Shown: positions 8,431 through 19,592, counted from the first letter of the stretch. The stretch: 64,000 nucleotides of DNA from Paenalkalicoccus suaedae (GCF_006965545.2 NZ_CP041372.2:2170001-2234000); one strand, 5' to 3'. The notes: generated by a model from the letters alone, not told the origin. Made by a program: numbers and translations.

Positions 8431-8456
8431 TAAAAATCGACGCTACAATAGCGTCG
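8431..8456 (-). terminator. Terminator overlapping the stop of the 145-aa gene
   Basis: CGACGCT and AGCGTCG form a stem at 8438-8456 whose 5' arm contains the last codons of the gene at 8443; on the minus strand it is followed by ATTTTTAA. Confidence 0.75.
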
Positions 8457-8880
8457 ATCGCTTTGACTCTATAAAGGTAATTAATTCTTGAGCAAAAATC
8501 ATGTCCTGCTTAGACATACGATAATCGCTATCTAGTAGTCGGATCGTTACCATATGCTCTAATTGATCCTCATGATAAATTGGTAAAAACAGTACATGCT
8601 GACGATCTTTTTTTATATAGGTTACTGCTCTCATTTTAGACGGAGAAACAAATCCCTGTCCAAGCATTTCTTGTTCTTTCGTCATTCCTTTAATTCCAAG
8701 TGCGTACACCAGCTCATTCGAACTACCACAATATTTATGAAGAGTTAGCATCGCTTTTTTGCGACTAATTGCAAAAATAGTTTTTAAAATTCGTGCTATA
8801 AAATCATCCTGACTTCTTGCATAATCATATGCTAATCCTACTTCAAGTCTCATTTCATCAAGAAAATCTGATTTTCGCAT
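8443..8880 (-). CDS. Unrecognised soluble protein, GAF-like profile
   Basis: 145 aa. The alternation of helices at both ends and central strands (RAVTYIKKDRQHVLFLPIYH, LEHMVTIRLLD) recalls small GAF-type sensor folds, but no diagnostic motif is visible. Cytoplasmic, no signal peptide. It is transcribed alone or with the downstream 99-aa gene by readthrough. I leave function open. Confidence 0.6.
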   Translation of the reverse strand: MRKSDFLDEMRLEVGLAYDYARSQDDFIARILKTIFAISRKKAMLTLHKYCGSSNELVYALGIKGMTKEQEMLGQGFVSPSKMRAVTYIKKDRQHVLFLPIYHEDQLEHMVTIRLLDSDYRMSKQDMIFAQELITFIESKRSTLL

Positions 8881-9030
8881 CTAGAACGCACCTACTCTCT
8901 TAAAATTTCTTCTCCCCCGAAAAGTTATTTGCGATTATCTTAACATAGACGGACATAAAATCATGTCGTCTTTTGTCATTTCGTATGTCGAAATGCTCCG
9001 AATAAGCAAAAATAAGAAAAAAGATAGAAG

Positions 9031-9070
9031 AAAAAGGCGTTCACAAAAGGTCTTCTCTCCTGTGAACGCC
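9031..9070 (-). terminator. Terminator after the lipoprotein pair
   Basis: On the minus strand GGCGTTCACA pairs perfectly with TGTGAACGCC and is followed by TTTTTC. Confidence 0.88.
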
Positions 9071-9087
9071 CCATTAATTAGGATATC

Positions 9088-10200
9088 TTAAAGACCCCAT
9101 AATGTGTCAATTATGTGCAATGTTTCGTCAAGTGTATAAGGCTCCCAAAAAAGCTCTCCGTAAATAAGTAAATCTTTGTGCAGGTGTAACTCGCTGTCGT
9201 CTTGATTAACTGCTCCACTAGTTCCGGAGTTACCAACGAATCCAATAACAGTCTCAGACGTGACAGTGTCACCAACTTCAAATCCTTCAGGAATAGCATC
9301 TAAGTGCGCAAAGCGAATCATGACGCCATCCTCATACTGTACCCAGACCTGCATGCCACGAAGTCGATCAAAAATGTAACTAGGTGTAAACCCTAATTCT
9401 GCTGCTTCCGCTAAGTCTTCATTACGCACTTCAGGGGATGGGTATTCTTCGTAGTCGTTATCAATTCGGACGATAACACCATCCGCCATAGCTAATACAG
9501 GTGTATCGCGGTTAATCGTTACTTCTACTCCCGACGAAAAATCGTACCAATCAATCCCTTCATGAAACCCGTTACGATAATCTCTAGGGGCTCCTGGTAA
9601 GTGAGATTCGATTGTACTAACAGTTGCACCCTCAATAGGCGTTTGTAAAAAAGATAGGTAGTCAATCATCTCTTCAGGTGTGGTTTCGTCTAAAACGATC
9701 CGATCCTGATCTTCGCTCTCCCATACTTCTCTATCCTCGGCAGCTATAGCGAACGACACTTGATCCGCTTCTTCCTCCACAGAAAGCTCTAATACATCTG
9801 TTAAGAAGGCAGTTGTTAGATAAACCTCTCCATTATCGTCCTCTTCAAAATAAACGGAATCAAGAGGCAGATAGATATCATTCGCTTCCACAACCGGCAC
9901 CTCATAAATAAATTCATAGGTTTGATTGTCTAGTTGTACTGTTAAGACCTTGTTAATTTCATCATAGGTATAGTCACCATCTAATTCGTTCATCAAGGAA
10001 GCGACAGGGATGAAGGACTCTCCATTCATGTCTGTTACAGGTAGTATGGAGATATCCTCGTCAGTAGAATTGTTATCACTCGGGATAGATTCTTCGTTAT
10101 TTGTCTCTGCTGTGTCATTCGTCTCTACTTGATCATTTGCATTGCTACACGCAGCAAGTAGTAGTACTGATAGTAAAGCAAGATTCATTTTCATTCTCAT
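9088..10200 (-). CDS. Lipoprotein with M23 (LytM-type) peptidase domain
   Basis: 370 aa. A signal peptide ends in the lipobox LLAAC, followed by a long acidic Asp/Asn/Glu/Thr linker and a copper-amine-oxidase-N-like region (VASLMNELDGDYTYDEINKV, about 60-150). A C-terminal M23 domain (about 190-360) follows. Likely metal ligands are in HEGID, FAHLD and ELHLHKDL, so the zinc site looks complete. Such enzymes cut peptidoglycan peptides or act as activators, outside the membrane. The deacetylase lipoprotein gene lies 11 nt upstream on the same strand, so they form one operon. AAGGAG precedes the ATG. Confidence 0.85.
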   Translation of the reverse strand: MRMKMNLALLSVLLLAACSNANDQVETNDTAETNNEESIPSDNNSTDEDISILPVTDMNGESFIPVASLMNELDGDYTYDEINKVLTVQLDNQTYEFIYEVPVVEANDIYLPLDSVYFEEDDNGEVYLTTAFLTDVLELSVEEEADQVSFAIAAEDREVWESEDQDRIVLDETTPEEMIDYLSFLQTPIEGATVSTIESHLPGAPRDYRNGFHEGIDWYDFSSGVEVTINRDTPVLAMADGVIVRIDNDYEEYPSPEVRNEDLAEAAELGFTPSYIFDRLRGMQVWVQYEDGVMIRFAHLDAIPEGFEVGDTVTSETVIGFVGNSGTSGAVNQDDSELHLHKDLLIYGELFWEPYTLDETLHIIDTLWGL

Positions 10201-10211
10201 GCACGCGCTCC

Positions 10212-11111
10212 TTATTCCAATTCCTTCGGATCGACAAATTCGTAGCCTTTTTCTCTTAAGCCTTCTGCAATTGCAGGCAATGCTTCTAGGGTGAATTCCC
10301 GATCATGCATAAGCAGATTTGCTCCATTGCGTAAAAGCTCCGTTTCGACCATAATCTCTCCTAATGCTTCCGTTTCCATATATTCAGGGGTAAAATCATA
10401 GCCATATGTCCAGTTCATGCTTTGCATCCCCTCGGCTTCAACTACCTCTTCTGATTTATCTGAGTTAGCTCCAAATGGTGCACGGAAAAACCTAGGACGT
10501 TCTCCAATAATATCTTCGATTTCATTATTAAGTTGAACAATTTCTTCTTCTACTTGCTCATCCGATATATCTCGCAAATTAGGGTGCGACATCGTATGAT
10601 TCCCAATTTCGAATCCAAGATCATAAATAGCCTGTAATTCTTGTTTACCTTCGTCAGACTGGATAAAGTGTCCGTTCACAAAAAAGATCGCTGGAACTTC
10701 TAATTCACTTAACACCTCAGCCATTTCTACTCCATAATTATCTGGCGCATCATCGATTGTAAGTAGCACTACCTCAGCTGGTGCGTCGTCTATTGGTGCA
10801 ACCGTGTGATCCGTTTGAAGGCTATAGCGAGTCTCCGCCTCTTCTTCGACTTGATCTTCCATCTCTACCTCGTTACCCTCATTTTCGACATTCGTTTCTG
10901 AAGCGGCCGTATCATTATCCACTTCATCTACGTCATTTTGTTCGTTATGTACACCTTCTTCTTCATTTTGAGGCTCGTTCACGTTCGTGTTGTTGCTCGT
11001 TGTATTATTTTGATTTACTTCAGTCGCTTCGTTACTTCCCTGCTCATTTTCTGCGTTTGAGCAACCAACCGCAAGAAGTACGACACTCGATATCATCATT
11101 ATTTTTTTCAT
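10212..11111 (-). CDS. Polysaccharide deacetylase lipoprotein (NodB domain)
   Basis: 299 aa. A signal peptide with lipobox LLAVGC precedes about 70 residues of highly acidic, Asn-rich linker. The NodB domain (about 105-295) has a variant first motif (LLTIDDAPDN in place of TFDDGP), then FFVNGH, IGNHTMSHPNL with the metal-binding H..SH, and RAPFG. The expected reaction is N-deacetylation of a cell-wall polysaccharide. The substrate is unknown. It is the first gene of the operon with the M23 lipoprotein. Confidence 0.85.
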   Translation of the reverse strand: MKKIMMISSVVLLAVGCSNAENEQGSNEATEVNQNNTTSNNTNVNEPQNEEEGVHNEQNDVDEVDNDTAASETNVENEGNEVEMEDQVEEEAETRYSLQTDHTVAPIDDAPAEVVLLTIDDAPDNYGVEMAEVLSELEVPAIFFVNGHFIQSDEGKQELQAIYDLGFEIGNHTMSHPNLRDISDEQVEEEIVQLNNEIEDIIGERPRFFRAPFGANSDKSEEVVEAEGMQSMNWTYGYDFTPEYMETEALGEIMVETELLRNGANLLMHDREFTLEALPAIAEGLREKGYEFVDPKELE

Positions 11112-11316
11112 AACTGTACATCCCCTCTTCCAAGCATTCTGTTCGATTCTAACACATAAACTGACAAAATAGATACTAATAAGACAATGACCGTAACGTG
11201 TAAAAGGATCGAATAATCATTTCAATTACATAACAAATGTATGACATGGACCTACCTTCTGGCCATTTTATGGTAGGATATAACTAATCATCTTGCAAAA
11301 GAGAGGAGAATCTGCC

Positions 11317-11754
11317 TTGAAAGTGTTAGGTATCATTAGTTTAATTGTCGCTTTCTTCCCAAGCTGCTTATCTCAAAGTGTCGAATCAAAGCATGCTTAT
11401 TTGTTCTCGGCAGAAAATCAAGAGAAGATTATTACAGTTGTTATTACTAGTACAAGTCAAAGTGAAAGCACGGATTATCCATATTACGACGCGTTAATAG
11501 ACTTTCAACAATCTCATCCTGGCATGCTCACTGATATATATTTTGTTACAGAAGATGACACTGCCTTAATTGATTATTTTGGAGTCAGTGATGTACCCGC
11601 AATGTTGTTTGTTGAAAATGGCAATGCCTCTATTGTATTAGAAGGTGATAAAGATTACCAAACGGTATCAAACGAGCTTCAGGCAGTCATCCAAGACGAA
11701 TCAATAGTAGAAGAAGAAACACCAATGCCTATATCAACGAAACCGAAATCATAA
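11317..11754 (+). CDS. Putative lipoprotein with thioredoxin-like fold
   Basis: 145 aa from a TTG at 11317, eight bases after GAGAGGAG; the frame extends to a TTG at 11293 without a good site. A short hydrophobic leader ends in FFPSC, a probable lipobox (Cys17). The later part (DIYFVTEDDTALIDYFGVSDVPAMLFVENG) has the beta-alpha-beta order and the cis-proline of thioredoxin folds, but no CxxC is present, so redox activity is unlikely. It diverges from the deacetylase/peptidase lipoprotein pair and may belong to the same envelope function. Confidence 0.65.
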   Translation: MKVLGIISLIVAFFPSCLSQSVESKHAYLFSAENQEKIITVVITSTSQSESTDYPYYDALIDFQQSHPGMLTDIYFVTEDDTALIDYFGVSDVPAMLFVENGNASIVLEGDKDYQTVSNELQAVIQDESIVEEETPMPISTKPKS

Positions 11755-11778
11755 TTGATTGCTATAATATAGTTGAAA

Positions 11779-11817
11779 GAGCTGGGACAAATCCGATTAT
11801 TTTGTCCCAGCTTTTTT
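11779..11817 (+). terminator. Terminator, GCTGGGACAAA type
   Basis: GCTGGGACAAA...TTTGTCCCAGC followed by TTTTTT. The same hairpin words recur elsewhere in this window next to repeat arrays. Confidence 0.9.
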
Positions 11818-11885
11818 AATGTATGTAGAGTGGTTCATTCGACACGAGTGGCGATTAGTAGATTCTTTGCTTATGTATAAGAAGT

Positions 11886-12160
11886 TTGGCTTTGATTATC
11901 CGCTTTTACTCTCTAATTATCCGGAAAAGTGCTTCGATTATCCGCTTTTGCTCTCTCATTATCCGGAAAAGTGCTTCGATTATCCACTTTTGCTCTCTCA
12001 TTATCCGGAAAGGTGCTTTGATTATCCGCTTTTGCTCTCTCATTATCCGGAAAAGTGCTTCGATTATCCGCTTTTGCTCTCTCATTATCCGGAAAGGTGC
12101 TTTGATTATCCACTTAAGCCCTTCCATTATCCGATAAGACGCTTCGATTATCCTAATACA
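11886..12160. repeat. Array 2: TTATCC repeats at exact 21-nt spacing
   Basis: Thirteen TTATCC words occur at exactly 21-nt intervals from 11896 to 12148 (252 bp, no indel). Two alternating units differ after the word (GCTTTTGCTCTCTCA and GGAAAAGTGCTTCGA), giving a 42-bp dimer. It lies between convergent genes (thioredoxin-like and pdhD). Because 21 is a multiple of three, several frames stay open and spell heptad peptide repeats; no ribosome-binding site supports them. Confidence 0.95.
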
Positions 12161-12214
12161 AACGAGCCTGACACAAATGAAAACCACTTTGTCTCAGCCT
12201 CTAATCATTTAACG

Positions 12215-12250
12215 TAAAAAGCGATCCAGTGATAAATCACCGGATCGCTT
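12215..12250 (-). terminator. Terminator of the pdh operon
   Basis: On the minus strand AAGCGATCCGGTGAT pairs with ATCACTGGATCGCTT and is followed by TTTACG. Confidence 0.85.
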
Positions 12251-12261
12251 CTTTACTATAC

Positions 12262-13674
12262 TTATTTTACAATGTGGATTGGCATTCCTAATGCTACTTC
12301 AGCCGTTTCCATCGTGATTTCACCAAGGGATGGGTGAGCGTGGATAGTAAGAGCGATATCCTCCGCTGTCATACCTGCTTCAATTGCTACACATGCTTCA
12401 GAAATCATGTCTGATGCATTTTTACCTGCAATTTGAACACCAAGTACTAATCCATCTTCCTTGCGTGTAATCATCTTTAAGAATCCTTCAGATTCGTTAA
12501 GAGATAGAGCTCGTCCGTTCGCTTGGAATGGGAATTTAGAAGCTACGTAGTCATAGCCTTGCTCTTTTGCTTTCTCTTCGTTTAAGCCAACGCTAGCTAG
12601 CTCAGGACCAGAGAATACAACTTCCGGAATCGCAGTGTAGTCAATCTCAGAAGCTTCTCCAGAGATCGCTTCTGCAGCAACTTTTGCCTCGTAAGAAGCT
12701 TTGTGCGCAAGAGCAGGACCTGCTACGATATCTCCGATTGCATAAATATTAGACTCCGAAGTACGGCACTGCTTGTCGATTTGAATGAATCCTTTATCAT
12801 TCATTTCAACTCCAGCTTGTTCAAGTCCAAGCTCAGAAGTATTTGGACGACGTCCAACAGTTACAAGAAGAACATTTGCTTCATATTCTTTCTTTTCGCC
12901 TTTTACTTCAGCAGTAACTTTCACACCGTTCTCTGTTTCTTCCATTTCTTGAGCGAATGCTTCTGTCTCAATCGTCACGCCAGCTTTTTTAAGACGCTTC
13001 GCAACTAATTGACTCATTTGCTTCTCAAATGTTGGAAGAATAGATTTTGTTCCTTCAAGAATCGTTACTTCAGAGCCTAGGTTTGCATATGCAGATCCAA
13101 GCTCAACACCGATATAGCCTCCACCGATTACAAGAAGCTTCTCAGGTACTTCTTCAAGCGCTAATGCACCTGTAGAAGATACGACTTTGCCTTCTTTGAA
13201 CTTAAAGTTTGGAAGTTCAATTGGTGAAGAACCAGTAGCAACGATACAGTTTTTGAATTTATACGTTTGGGAAGACTTGTCGTCCATAATTTTAACAGTT
13301 GAGTTATCTACAAAGTAAGCTTCACCGCGAACGATGTCTACTTTGTTTCCTTTTAATAGGCCTTCTACTCCACCAGTTAGCTTATTTACAACAGAAGCTT
13401 TCCACTCCTGAACCTTTGTGAAATCAAGCTTTACTTCTCCAACAGAGATACCCATGTCCTCTGAATTAGAAGCATCGTGATAACGATGTCCAGCTTCGAT
13501 AAGTGCTTTAGATGGGATACAACCAACGTTTAAACAAACGCCGCCCATGTTCCCCTTCTCAACGATTGTTACCTTTTGACCAAGCTGAGCCGCACGAATT
13601 GCTGCAACATATCCCCCGGGACCGGAGCCAATGACGAGCGTGTCTACTTCTTCTGGAAAATCTCCTACTACCAT
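12262..13674 (-). CDS. pdhD: Dihydrolipoamide dehydrogenase, E3 of pyruvate dehydrogenase
   Basis: 470 aa, full length. FAD-binding [17 protein letters not shown] is at the N-terminus, followed by the redox-active disulfide in [13 protein letters not shown]. An NAD-binding glycine motif ([12 protein letters not shown]) and the C-terminal dimer-interface HAHPSLGE complete the enzyme. It reoxidises dihydrolipoyl groups of E2 with NAD+. Last gene of the pdhABCD operon, three bases after pdhC. Confidence 0.97.
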   Translation of the reverse strand: MVVGDFPEEVDTLVIGSGPGGYVAAIRAAQLGQKVTIVEKGNMGGVCLNVGCIPSKALIEAGHRYHDASNSEDMGISVGEVKLDFTKVQEWKASVVNKLTGGVEGLLKGNKVDIVRGEAYFVDNSTVKIMDDKSSQTYKFKNCIVATGSSPIELPNFKFKEGKVVSSTGALALEEVPEKLLVIGGGYIGVELGSAYANLGSEVTILEGTKSILPTFEKQMSQLVAKRLKKAGVTIETEAFAQEMEETENGVKVTAEVKGEKKEYEANVLLVTVGRRPNTSELGLEQAGVEMNDKGFIQIDKQCRTSESNIYAIGDIVAGPALAHKASYEAKVAAEAISGEASEIDYTAIPEVVFSGPELASVGLNEEKAKEQGYDYVASKFPFQANGRALSLNESEGFLKMITRKEDGLVLGVQIAGKNASDMISEACVAIEAGMTAEDIALTIHAHPSLGEITMETAEVALGMPIHIVK

Positions 13675-13677
13675 GCT

Positions 13678-14976
13678 TTACCCCTCCATAACAAGTAATT
13701 GTGGATCGTTTAACAGACGCTTAATATGGTTTAACGCATACTGAGCAGTCGCACCATCAATGATACGATGATCGAAGCTTAATGACAAGGCTAAAACTGG
13801 AGCAACAACTACTTCTCCGTCTTTCACAATTGCTTTTTCTTGGATACGACCAAGACCAAGGATTGCTACTTCTGGGTGGTTGATTACTGGAGTGAACCAT
13901 TGTCCACCAGCAGATCCGATGTTCGTAATTGTTGTAGATGCACCCTTCATTTCATCAGAAGATAATGAACCATCACGTGCTTTACCAGCTAGTTCGTTAA
14001 TCTCATCAGAAATCTTGAAGATAGACTTGCGGTCTGTATTCTTCACAACAGGTACTAATAGACCTTTTTCTGTATCAGCTGCAATACCGATGTTGAAGTA
14101 ATGCTTTTGTACGATTTCATCCGTAGAATCATCTAAAGATGTATTTAGTACAGGGTACTCACGGATCGCAGATGTTAACGCCTTAACAACGTAAGGTAGG
14201 TATGTTAACTTAATTCCTTTTTCTTGTGCAACTGGCTTGAACGCTTTACGGTGTTCAACTAATGCAGTTACATCAATTTCGTCCATTAACGTTACGTGAG
14301 GTGCTGTGTGCTTCGAGTTAACCATTGCTTTTGCAATCGCACGACGAATACCAGACATCTTCTCACGAGTCTCAAGCTCTTCGTTCACTGGCTGATAAGC
14401 AGAGACAGATTTCTTCTCTTCTTTTGCTGGCTGCTCGCTAGAAGCTTCTGTTGAAGTTTCTTGCTGTTCACCAGATCCAAATGAATCGATATCTTCTTTC
14501 AGAACTCGACCGTTTTTACCAGATCCAGAAACTTTACGGATATTAACGCCTTGCTCACGAGCATACTTACGTACGGAAGGCATTGCAATAACGCGTGCAG
14601 ATTCGTCTACTTCCTCATCTTCAGAATCCGTGCTTGCAGATTCTTTCTTTTCCGTAGTTTCTTCCTTAGCTTCTGTCTTTTCTTCAGTTGCAGTTTCTTC
14701 CTCTTGGCTTTCTTCTTCGCCACTGTCAGGTTGCTCTGCATCTGTATCGAAAGTAATGATGACTGTACCTACAGTTGTAACAACACCTTCTTCAACGTGG
14801 ATCTTTTTAACTGTTCCATCCACTGGAGAAGGGATTTCAACGACTGCTTTATCGTTTTGCACTTCACACAGTACGTCGTCCTCTTTTACTTCGTCACCTT
14901 CTTTTACTTCCCATTTCACAATTTCCCCTTCATGGATACCTTCACCAATGTCGGGCATTTTGTATTCATACGCCAT
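13678..14976 (-). CDS. pdhC: Dihydrolipoyl acetyltransferase, E2 of pyruvate dehydrogenase
   Basis: 432 aa. One lipoyl domain (1-80, modified Lys in QNDKAVVEI) is joined by a very acidic Glu/Thr-rich linker to the peripheral subunit-binding domain (about 128-165, [13 protein letters not shown]). A second linker leads to the catalytic domain ending in SFDHRIIDG (HxxxDG). It transfers acetyl groups from E1 to CoA. GGAGG precedes the ATG. The 75-nt gap to pdhB contains a strong hairpin. Confidence 0.97.
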   Translation of the reverse strand: MAYEYKMPDIGEGIHEGEIVKWEVKEGDEVKEDDVLCEVQNDKAVVEIPSPVDGTVKKIHVEEGVVTTVGTVIITFDTDAEQPDSGEEESQEEETATEEKTEAKEETTEKKESASTDSEDEEVDESARVIAMPSVRKYAREQGVNIRKVSGSGKNGRVLKEDIDSFGSGEQQETSTEASSEQPAKEEKKSVSAYQPVNEELETREKMSGIRRAIAKAMVNSKHTAPHVTLMDEIDVTALVEHRKAFKPVAQEKGIKLTYLPYVVKALTSAIREYPVLNTSLDDSTDEIVQKHYFNIGIAADTEKGLLVPVVKNTDRKSIFKISDEINELAGKARDGSLSSDEMKGASTTITNIGSAGGQWFTPVINHPEVAILGLGRIQEKAIVKDGEVVVAPVLALSLSFDHRIIDGATAQYALNHIKRLLNDPQLLVMEG

Positions 14977-15018
14977 GGAAATGCCTCCGTTTCATAATAT
15001 AAGTAATATAAGCACAGA

Positions 15019-15048
15019 AGGAGGAGGGGAAGCTCCCCTCTTCCTCCC
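15019..15048 (-). promoter_or_regulatory. Intercistronic hairpin between pdhB and pdhC
   Basis: On the minus strand GGAGGAAGAGGGGA pairs with TCCCCTCCTCC around a short loop, three bases after the pdhB stop. There is no T-run, so it is not a typical terminator. It may stabilise or process the mRNA and set the E1:E2 ratio; this is inference. Confidence 0.6.
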
Positions 15049-15051
15049 GAA

Positions 15052-16029
15052 TTAAAATTCGATAACTTCTTTAACTTTTGCTACAACGTCTTTTTCGTTT
15101 GGAAGCCAAGCATCCTCAGCAGCTGCAAATGGATACACCGTATCAGGAGCAGTTACTCGTCCGATTGGAGCTTCTAAGCTTAGGATCGCGCGGTCGTTAA
15201 TCTCTGCTACGACGTTAGCTGCAATACCAGCTTGCTTTTGTGCTTCTTGAACAACGATAACACGACCTGTTTTTTCAACAGATTTGATGATTGTATCGAT
15301 ATCTAGTGGGCTGATTGTACGTAAGTCAACAACCTCAACAGAGATATCTTCTTTCTCTAACTGCTCAGCAGCCTTTAGAGAGGTGTGAACCATTGCACCG
15401 TAAGTGATGATCGATACATCTGTACCTTCACGCTTTACGTCTGCCTCACCTAGAGGAATCTCATAGCCTTCTTCAGGTACTTCGCCACGGAAAGAACGGT
15501 AAAGCTTCATGTGCTCAAGGAATACAACTGGATCGTTATCACGAATCGCAGAAATTAAAAGTCCTTTTGCATCATAAGGAGTAGAAGGAATAACTACCTT
15601 TAGACCAGGAGTTTGAGCCATTAGTCCTTCTAAGCTGTCAGCGTGCATCTCTGGAGTTTTAACTCCTCCACCAAATGGTGAACGAATTGTAACAGGTGAG
15701 TTGTACATGCCACCAGAACGGTAGCGAAGACGAGCCATTTGTCCTGCTACTGCATCAAATACTTCGAATACGAAGCCAAAGAATTGGATCTCCATAACAG
15801 AGCGGTGACCAGTTAAGCTTAAACCATGTGCTAAACCACCAATACCAGACTCTGCAAGTGGCGTATCAAATACGCGATCTTCACCGAATTCCTTTTGAAG
15901 GCCTTCAGTAGCACGGAATACTCCACCGTTTTGACCTACATCTTCACCATACACAAGTACGCTTTCGTCATTCTTTAACTCATTACGCATTGCATCGGTA
16001 ATAGCTTGAATCATTGTCATTTGCGCCAT
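15052..16029 (-). CDS. pdhB: Pyruvate dehydrogenase E1 component, beta subunit
   Basis: 325 aa, full length for PdhB. Transketolase-type pyrimidine-binding domain ([26 protein letters not shown]) and C-terminal domain ([24 protein letters not shown]) are complete. With PdhA it forms the thiamine-diphosphate E1 that decarboxylates pyruvate and acetylates the lipoyl arm. It begins three bases after the pdhA stop. Confidence 0.97.
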   Translation of the reverse strand: MAQMTMIQAITDAMRNELKNDESVLVYGEDVGQNGGVFRATEGLQKEFGEDRVFDTPLAESGIGGLAHGLSLTGHRSVMEIQFFGFVFEVFDAVAGQMARLRYRSGGMYNSPVTIRSPFGGGVKTPEMHADSLEGLMAQTPGLKVVIPSTPYDAKGLLISAIRDNDPVVFLEHMKLYRSFRGEVPEEGYEIPLGEADVKREGTDVSIITYGAMVHTSLKAAEQLEKEDISVEVVDLRTISPLDIDTIIKSVEKTGRVIVVQEAQKQAGIAANVVAEINDRAILSLEAPIGRVTAPDTVYPFAAAEDAWLPNEKDVVAKVKEVIEF

Positions 16030-16032
16030 AGC

Positions 16033-17594
<1,562 letters not shown>

Positions 17595-17629
17595 AAAAGC
17601 CTGATAAGTTAATACCTATCAGGCTTTTT
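17595..17629 (-). terminator. Terminator after ykyA
   Basis: AAAGCCTGATA(AG) pairs with (CC)TATCAGGCTTT; the minus strand reads into a T-run. Confidence 0.85.
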
Positions 17630-17631
17630 CG

Positions 17632-18270
17632 TTACTCCACTACATTTAATCCTGCCGCTTCATAAAAAGCTAACTTTTCATCATTAAACTGTGTTGTAAG
17701 TTCATTAAATTGTTCACTTAGTTGAGAAACTTCGGCATTAGCAGCATTTACTGTTTCATGCTGCTCTCGAAGCTCTTCCATTTCGACTTCTTCATTTTGA
17801 ACCATTTCATATAGAAGAATATCTGCTTCTATAGAAGTTAAATAAGATTGATGAAGCTCTTCGTAAACGCCATAGCGCTCTTCCATAGTGCCAAACATCG
17901 CTTCCGCATCGGGCTGAAGCTCCTCATCTAAATCCTCTACAAGAGGTGATGCTGTTTGAAATTGCTCATAGGCGTTATCAATCACTTCTTTCTCATCTTC
18001 CATCATACCCCGACGTTCTTCTGCCGATGTGATTGCCTCGGTAGCTAATGGTTCAATCTCTTCCACTTCTGAAATAGTTAACATATCATTATAAAGCGTC
18101 GTTTCGTTTTGTTCTGCTTCCATAAGCGGCGCTTGTAGCTCTTCGATTTCTCTTTCTATTGCAAACGCAGCTTCTATTTCTGTATACATATCTTCAACCG
18201 TTGTGTCATTACTGCAGCCTGCTAACACGGATGCTACCAGTGCAATAGCAACACCTTTCCAAATTTTCAC
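17632..18270 (-). CDS. ykyA: YkyA-family lipoprotein
   Basis: 212 aa. The signal peptide ends in the lipobox VLAGC (Cys19). The mature part is almost entirely helical and Glu/Gln-rich with heptad character (IEREIEELQAPLMEAEQNE, VSQLSEQFNELTTQFNDEK), as expected for the YkyA putative cell-wall-binding lipoproteins. It is exported and membrane-anchored. In B. subtilis ykyA lies directly before pdhA, as here. Function not established. Confidence 0.85.
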   Translation of the reverse strand: MKIWKGVAIALVASVLAGCSNDTTVEDMYTEIEAAFAIEREIEELQAPLMEAEQNETTLYNDMLTISEVEEIEPLATEAITSAEERRGMMEDEKEVIDNAYEQFQTASPLVEDLDEELQPDAEAMFGTMEERYGVYEELHQSYLTSIEADILLYEMVQNEEVEMEELREQHETVNAANAEVSQLSEQFNELTTQFNDEKLAFYEAAGLNVVE

Positions 18271-18502
18271 GTAAAAGCCCCTCCTATGTATGTACCTTTG
18301 TCTCTCTTAAGTGATATAAAAGCATATCAAGCTACACTTTTATTGCTAGACCCACTGTCTTACAAATTACCTTACTTTTCTCCATATTACAAGTATAACT
18401 TCCTAATCATTCCACATAGGCGATGGCACACGCCGCTTTTCACCTCTTACATAAGATGGATTAAATCGTCCAACACGGATGATTACGAAAGGAGGCAAAA
18501 AC

Positions 18503-18691
18503 ATGAGTGGATACAACGGATTCTGCTGTGATCCTTGCGGATTTGGCAACCAAGGAAACAATCATTGCTACAACTATGGGTACCCTACACAAGTAGCTGG
18601 GGTTAGCTCAAACGGCGGCAAAGGCTTCGCTTTAATCGTCGTATTATTCATCCTACTTATTATCGTAGGAGCTTCTAAATGTCACGCGTAG
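18503..18691 (+). CDS. Small YjcZ/SscA-type spore-associated membrane peptide
   Basis: 62 aa from ATG 18503, with AAAGGAGG seven bases upstream. A Cys/Gly/Asn/Tyr-rich N-terminus (CCDPCGFGNQGNNHCYNYG) precedes the hallmark C-terminal helix GFALIVVLFILLIIVGAS, the signature of the YjcZ-family sporulation peptides. A longer frame to 18479 exists but has no ribosome-binding site. Probably made in the mother cell or spore membrane (inference from family). Confidence 0.8.
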   Translation: MSGYNGFCCDPCGFGNQGNNHCYNYGYPTQVAGVSSNGGKGFALIVVLFILLIIVGASKCHA

Positions 18692-18722
18692 TGACGAATT
18701 AGCATATACACTTGTTTGACTT

Positions 18723-18753
18723 AACGCCATCACAATCCCATGTGATGGCGTTA
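18723..18753 (+). terminator. Hairpin after the YjcZ-type gene
   Basis: AACGCCATCACA pairs perfectly with TGTGATGGCGTT; the following T-run is weak (AACTCTTA). Confidence 0.6.
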
Positions 18754-18833
18754 ACTCTTACATAAGCAATGTCTTTTTTTTTACTTTGACCTGTATTATG
18801 ATAATAGTTGATGAATGAGAGGAGAAGATAGCT

Positions 18834-19412
18834 ATGCTTACGATGAAGGATGTTATCCGCGAGGGTCACCCTACTCTTCGCAAAATTGCTGAGCCTGTTG
18901 CGATACCACCATCTAAAGAGGATCAGAAATTACTTGATCAAATGATGGAGTTTTTAATAAATGGTCAAGATCCTGAAATTGCGGAGAAATATGATTTACG
19001 TCCAGGGGTTGGATTAGCCGCTCCACAAATTAATGTTTCTAAACGCATGATCGTTGTGCGCACGTCAGATGAAAATGATGAACCTATTGAATATGCGTTA
19101 TTTAATCCGAAAATTGTCAGTACCTCAAAAGAAACAACCTATCTAGATTCTGGCGAAGGGTGTTTATCTGTGGATCGTGCAGTCGAAGGACATGTTCCAC
19201 GATACGCTCGTATTAAGGTAGAAGGCTATGACCGTGACGGAAAAAAGTTTTCAAAACGATTTAGAGGATATGAAGCCATTGTTTTTCAACACGAAATGGA
19301 TCATTTAAACGGTATTATGTTTTATGATCGCATGGATATCGATGATCCTTATAAAGAACCTTTAGCACCTAAAGAAGTGATTAATCGAAGCGAACACGAA
19401 GAACCAATTTAA
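18834..19412 (+). CDS. def: Peptide deformylase
   Basis: 192 aa with the three deformylase motifs: GVGLAAPQI (about 62-70), EGCLSV (about 110-115) and HEMDHL (about 155-160). It removes the formyl group from nascent N-terminal methionine, using a metal held by Cys and the two His. The length and the insertion around residues 40-60 fit the larger Gram-positive type. ATG preceded by GAGAGGAGA. Located between ykyA and rpoY as in B. subtilis. Confidence 0.96.
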   Translation: MLTMKDVIREGHPTLRKIAEPVAIPPSKEDQKLLDQMMEFLINGQDPEIAEKYDLRPGVGLAAPQINVSKRMIVVRTSDENDEPIEYALFNPKIVSTSKETTYLDSGEGCLSVDRAVEGHVPRYARIKVEGYDRDGKKFSKRFRGYEAIVFQHEMDHLNGIMFYDRMDIDDPYKEPLAPKEVINRSEHEEPI

Positions 19413-19421
19413 AGATGTAAC

Positions 19422-19460
19422 ACGAGTAGCCCTGATACATAATTAGGGCTACTCGTTTTA
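19422..19460 (+). terminator. Terminator after def
   Basis: ACGAGTAGCCCT pairs with AGGGCTACTCGT followed by TTTATTTT. Confidence 0.88.
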
Positions 19461-19592
19461 TTTTGCCAGCTTTTAGCATGCAAAAAGTCTCTCGTTTTGA
19501 GGAAAGATAAATGAAACTTACACACTCATGTTCGTTTAAAACAAAAAGTTTATGAAAGGTCAACCTTGAATTGATTGGAAGGAGAGTATAAA

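Noticed and set aside
11819-12217. Open frames on both strands spelling heptad peptide repeats (FDYPLLLSHYPEKC type)
   Set aside because: They arise because the DNA period (21) is a multiple of three; several frames are open at once, and none has a convincing ribosome-binding site.
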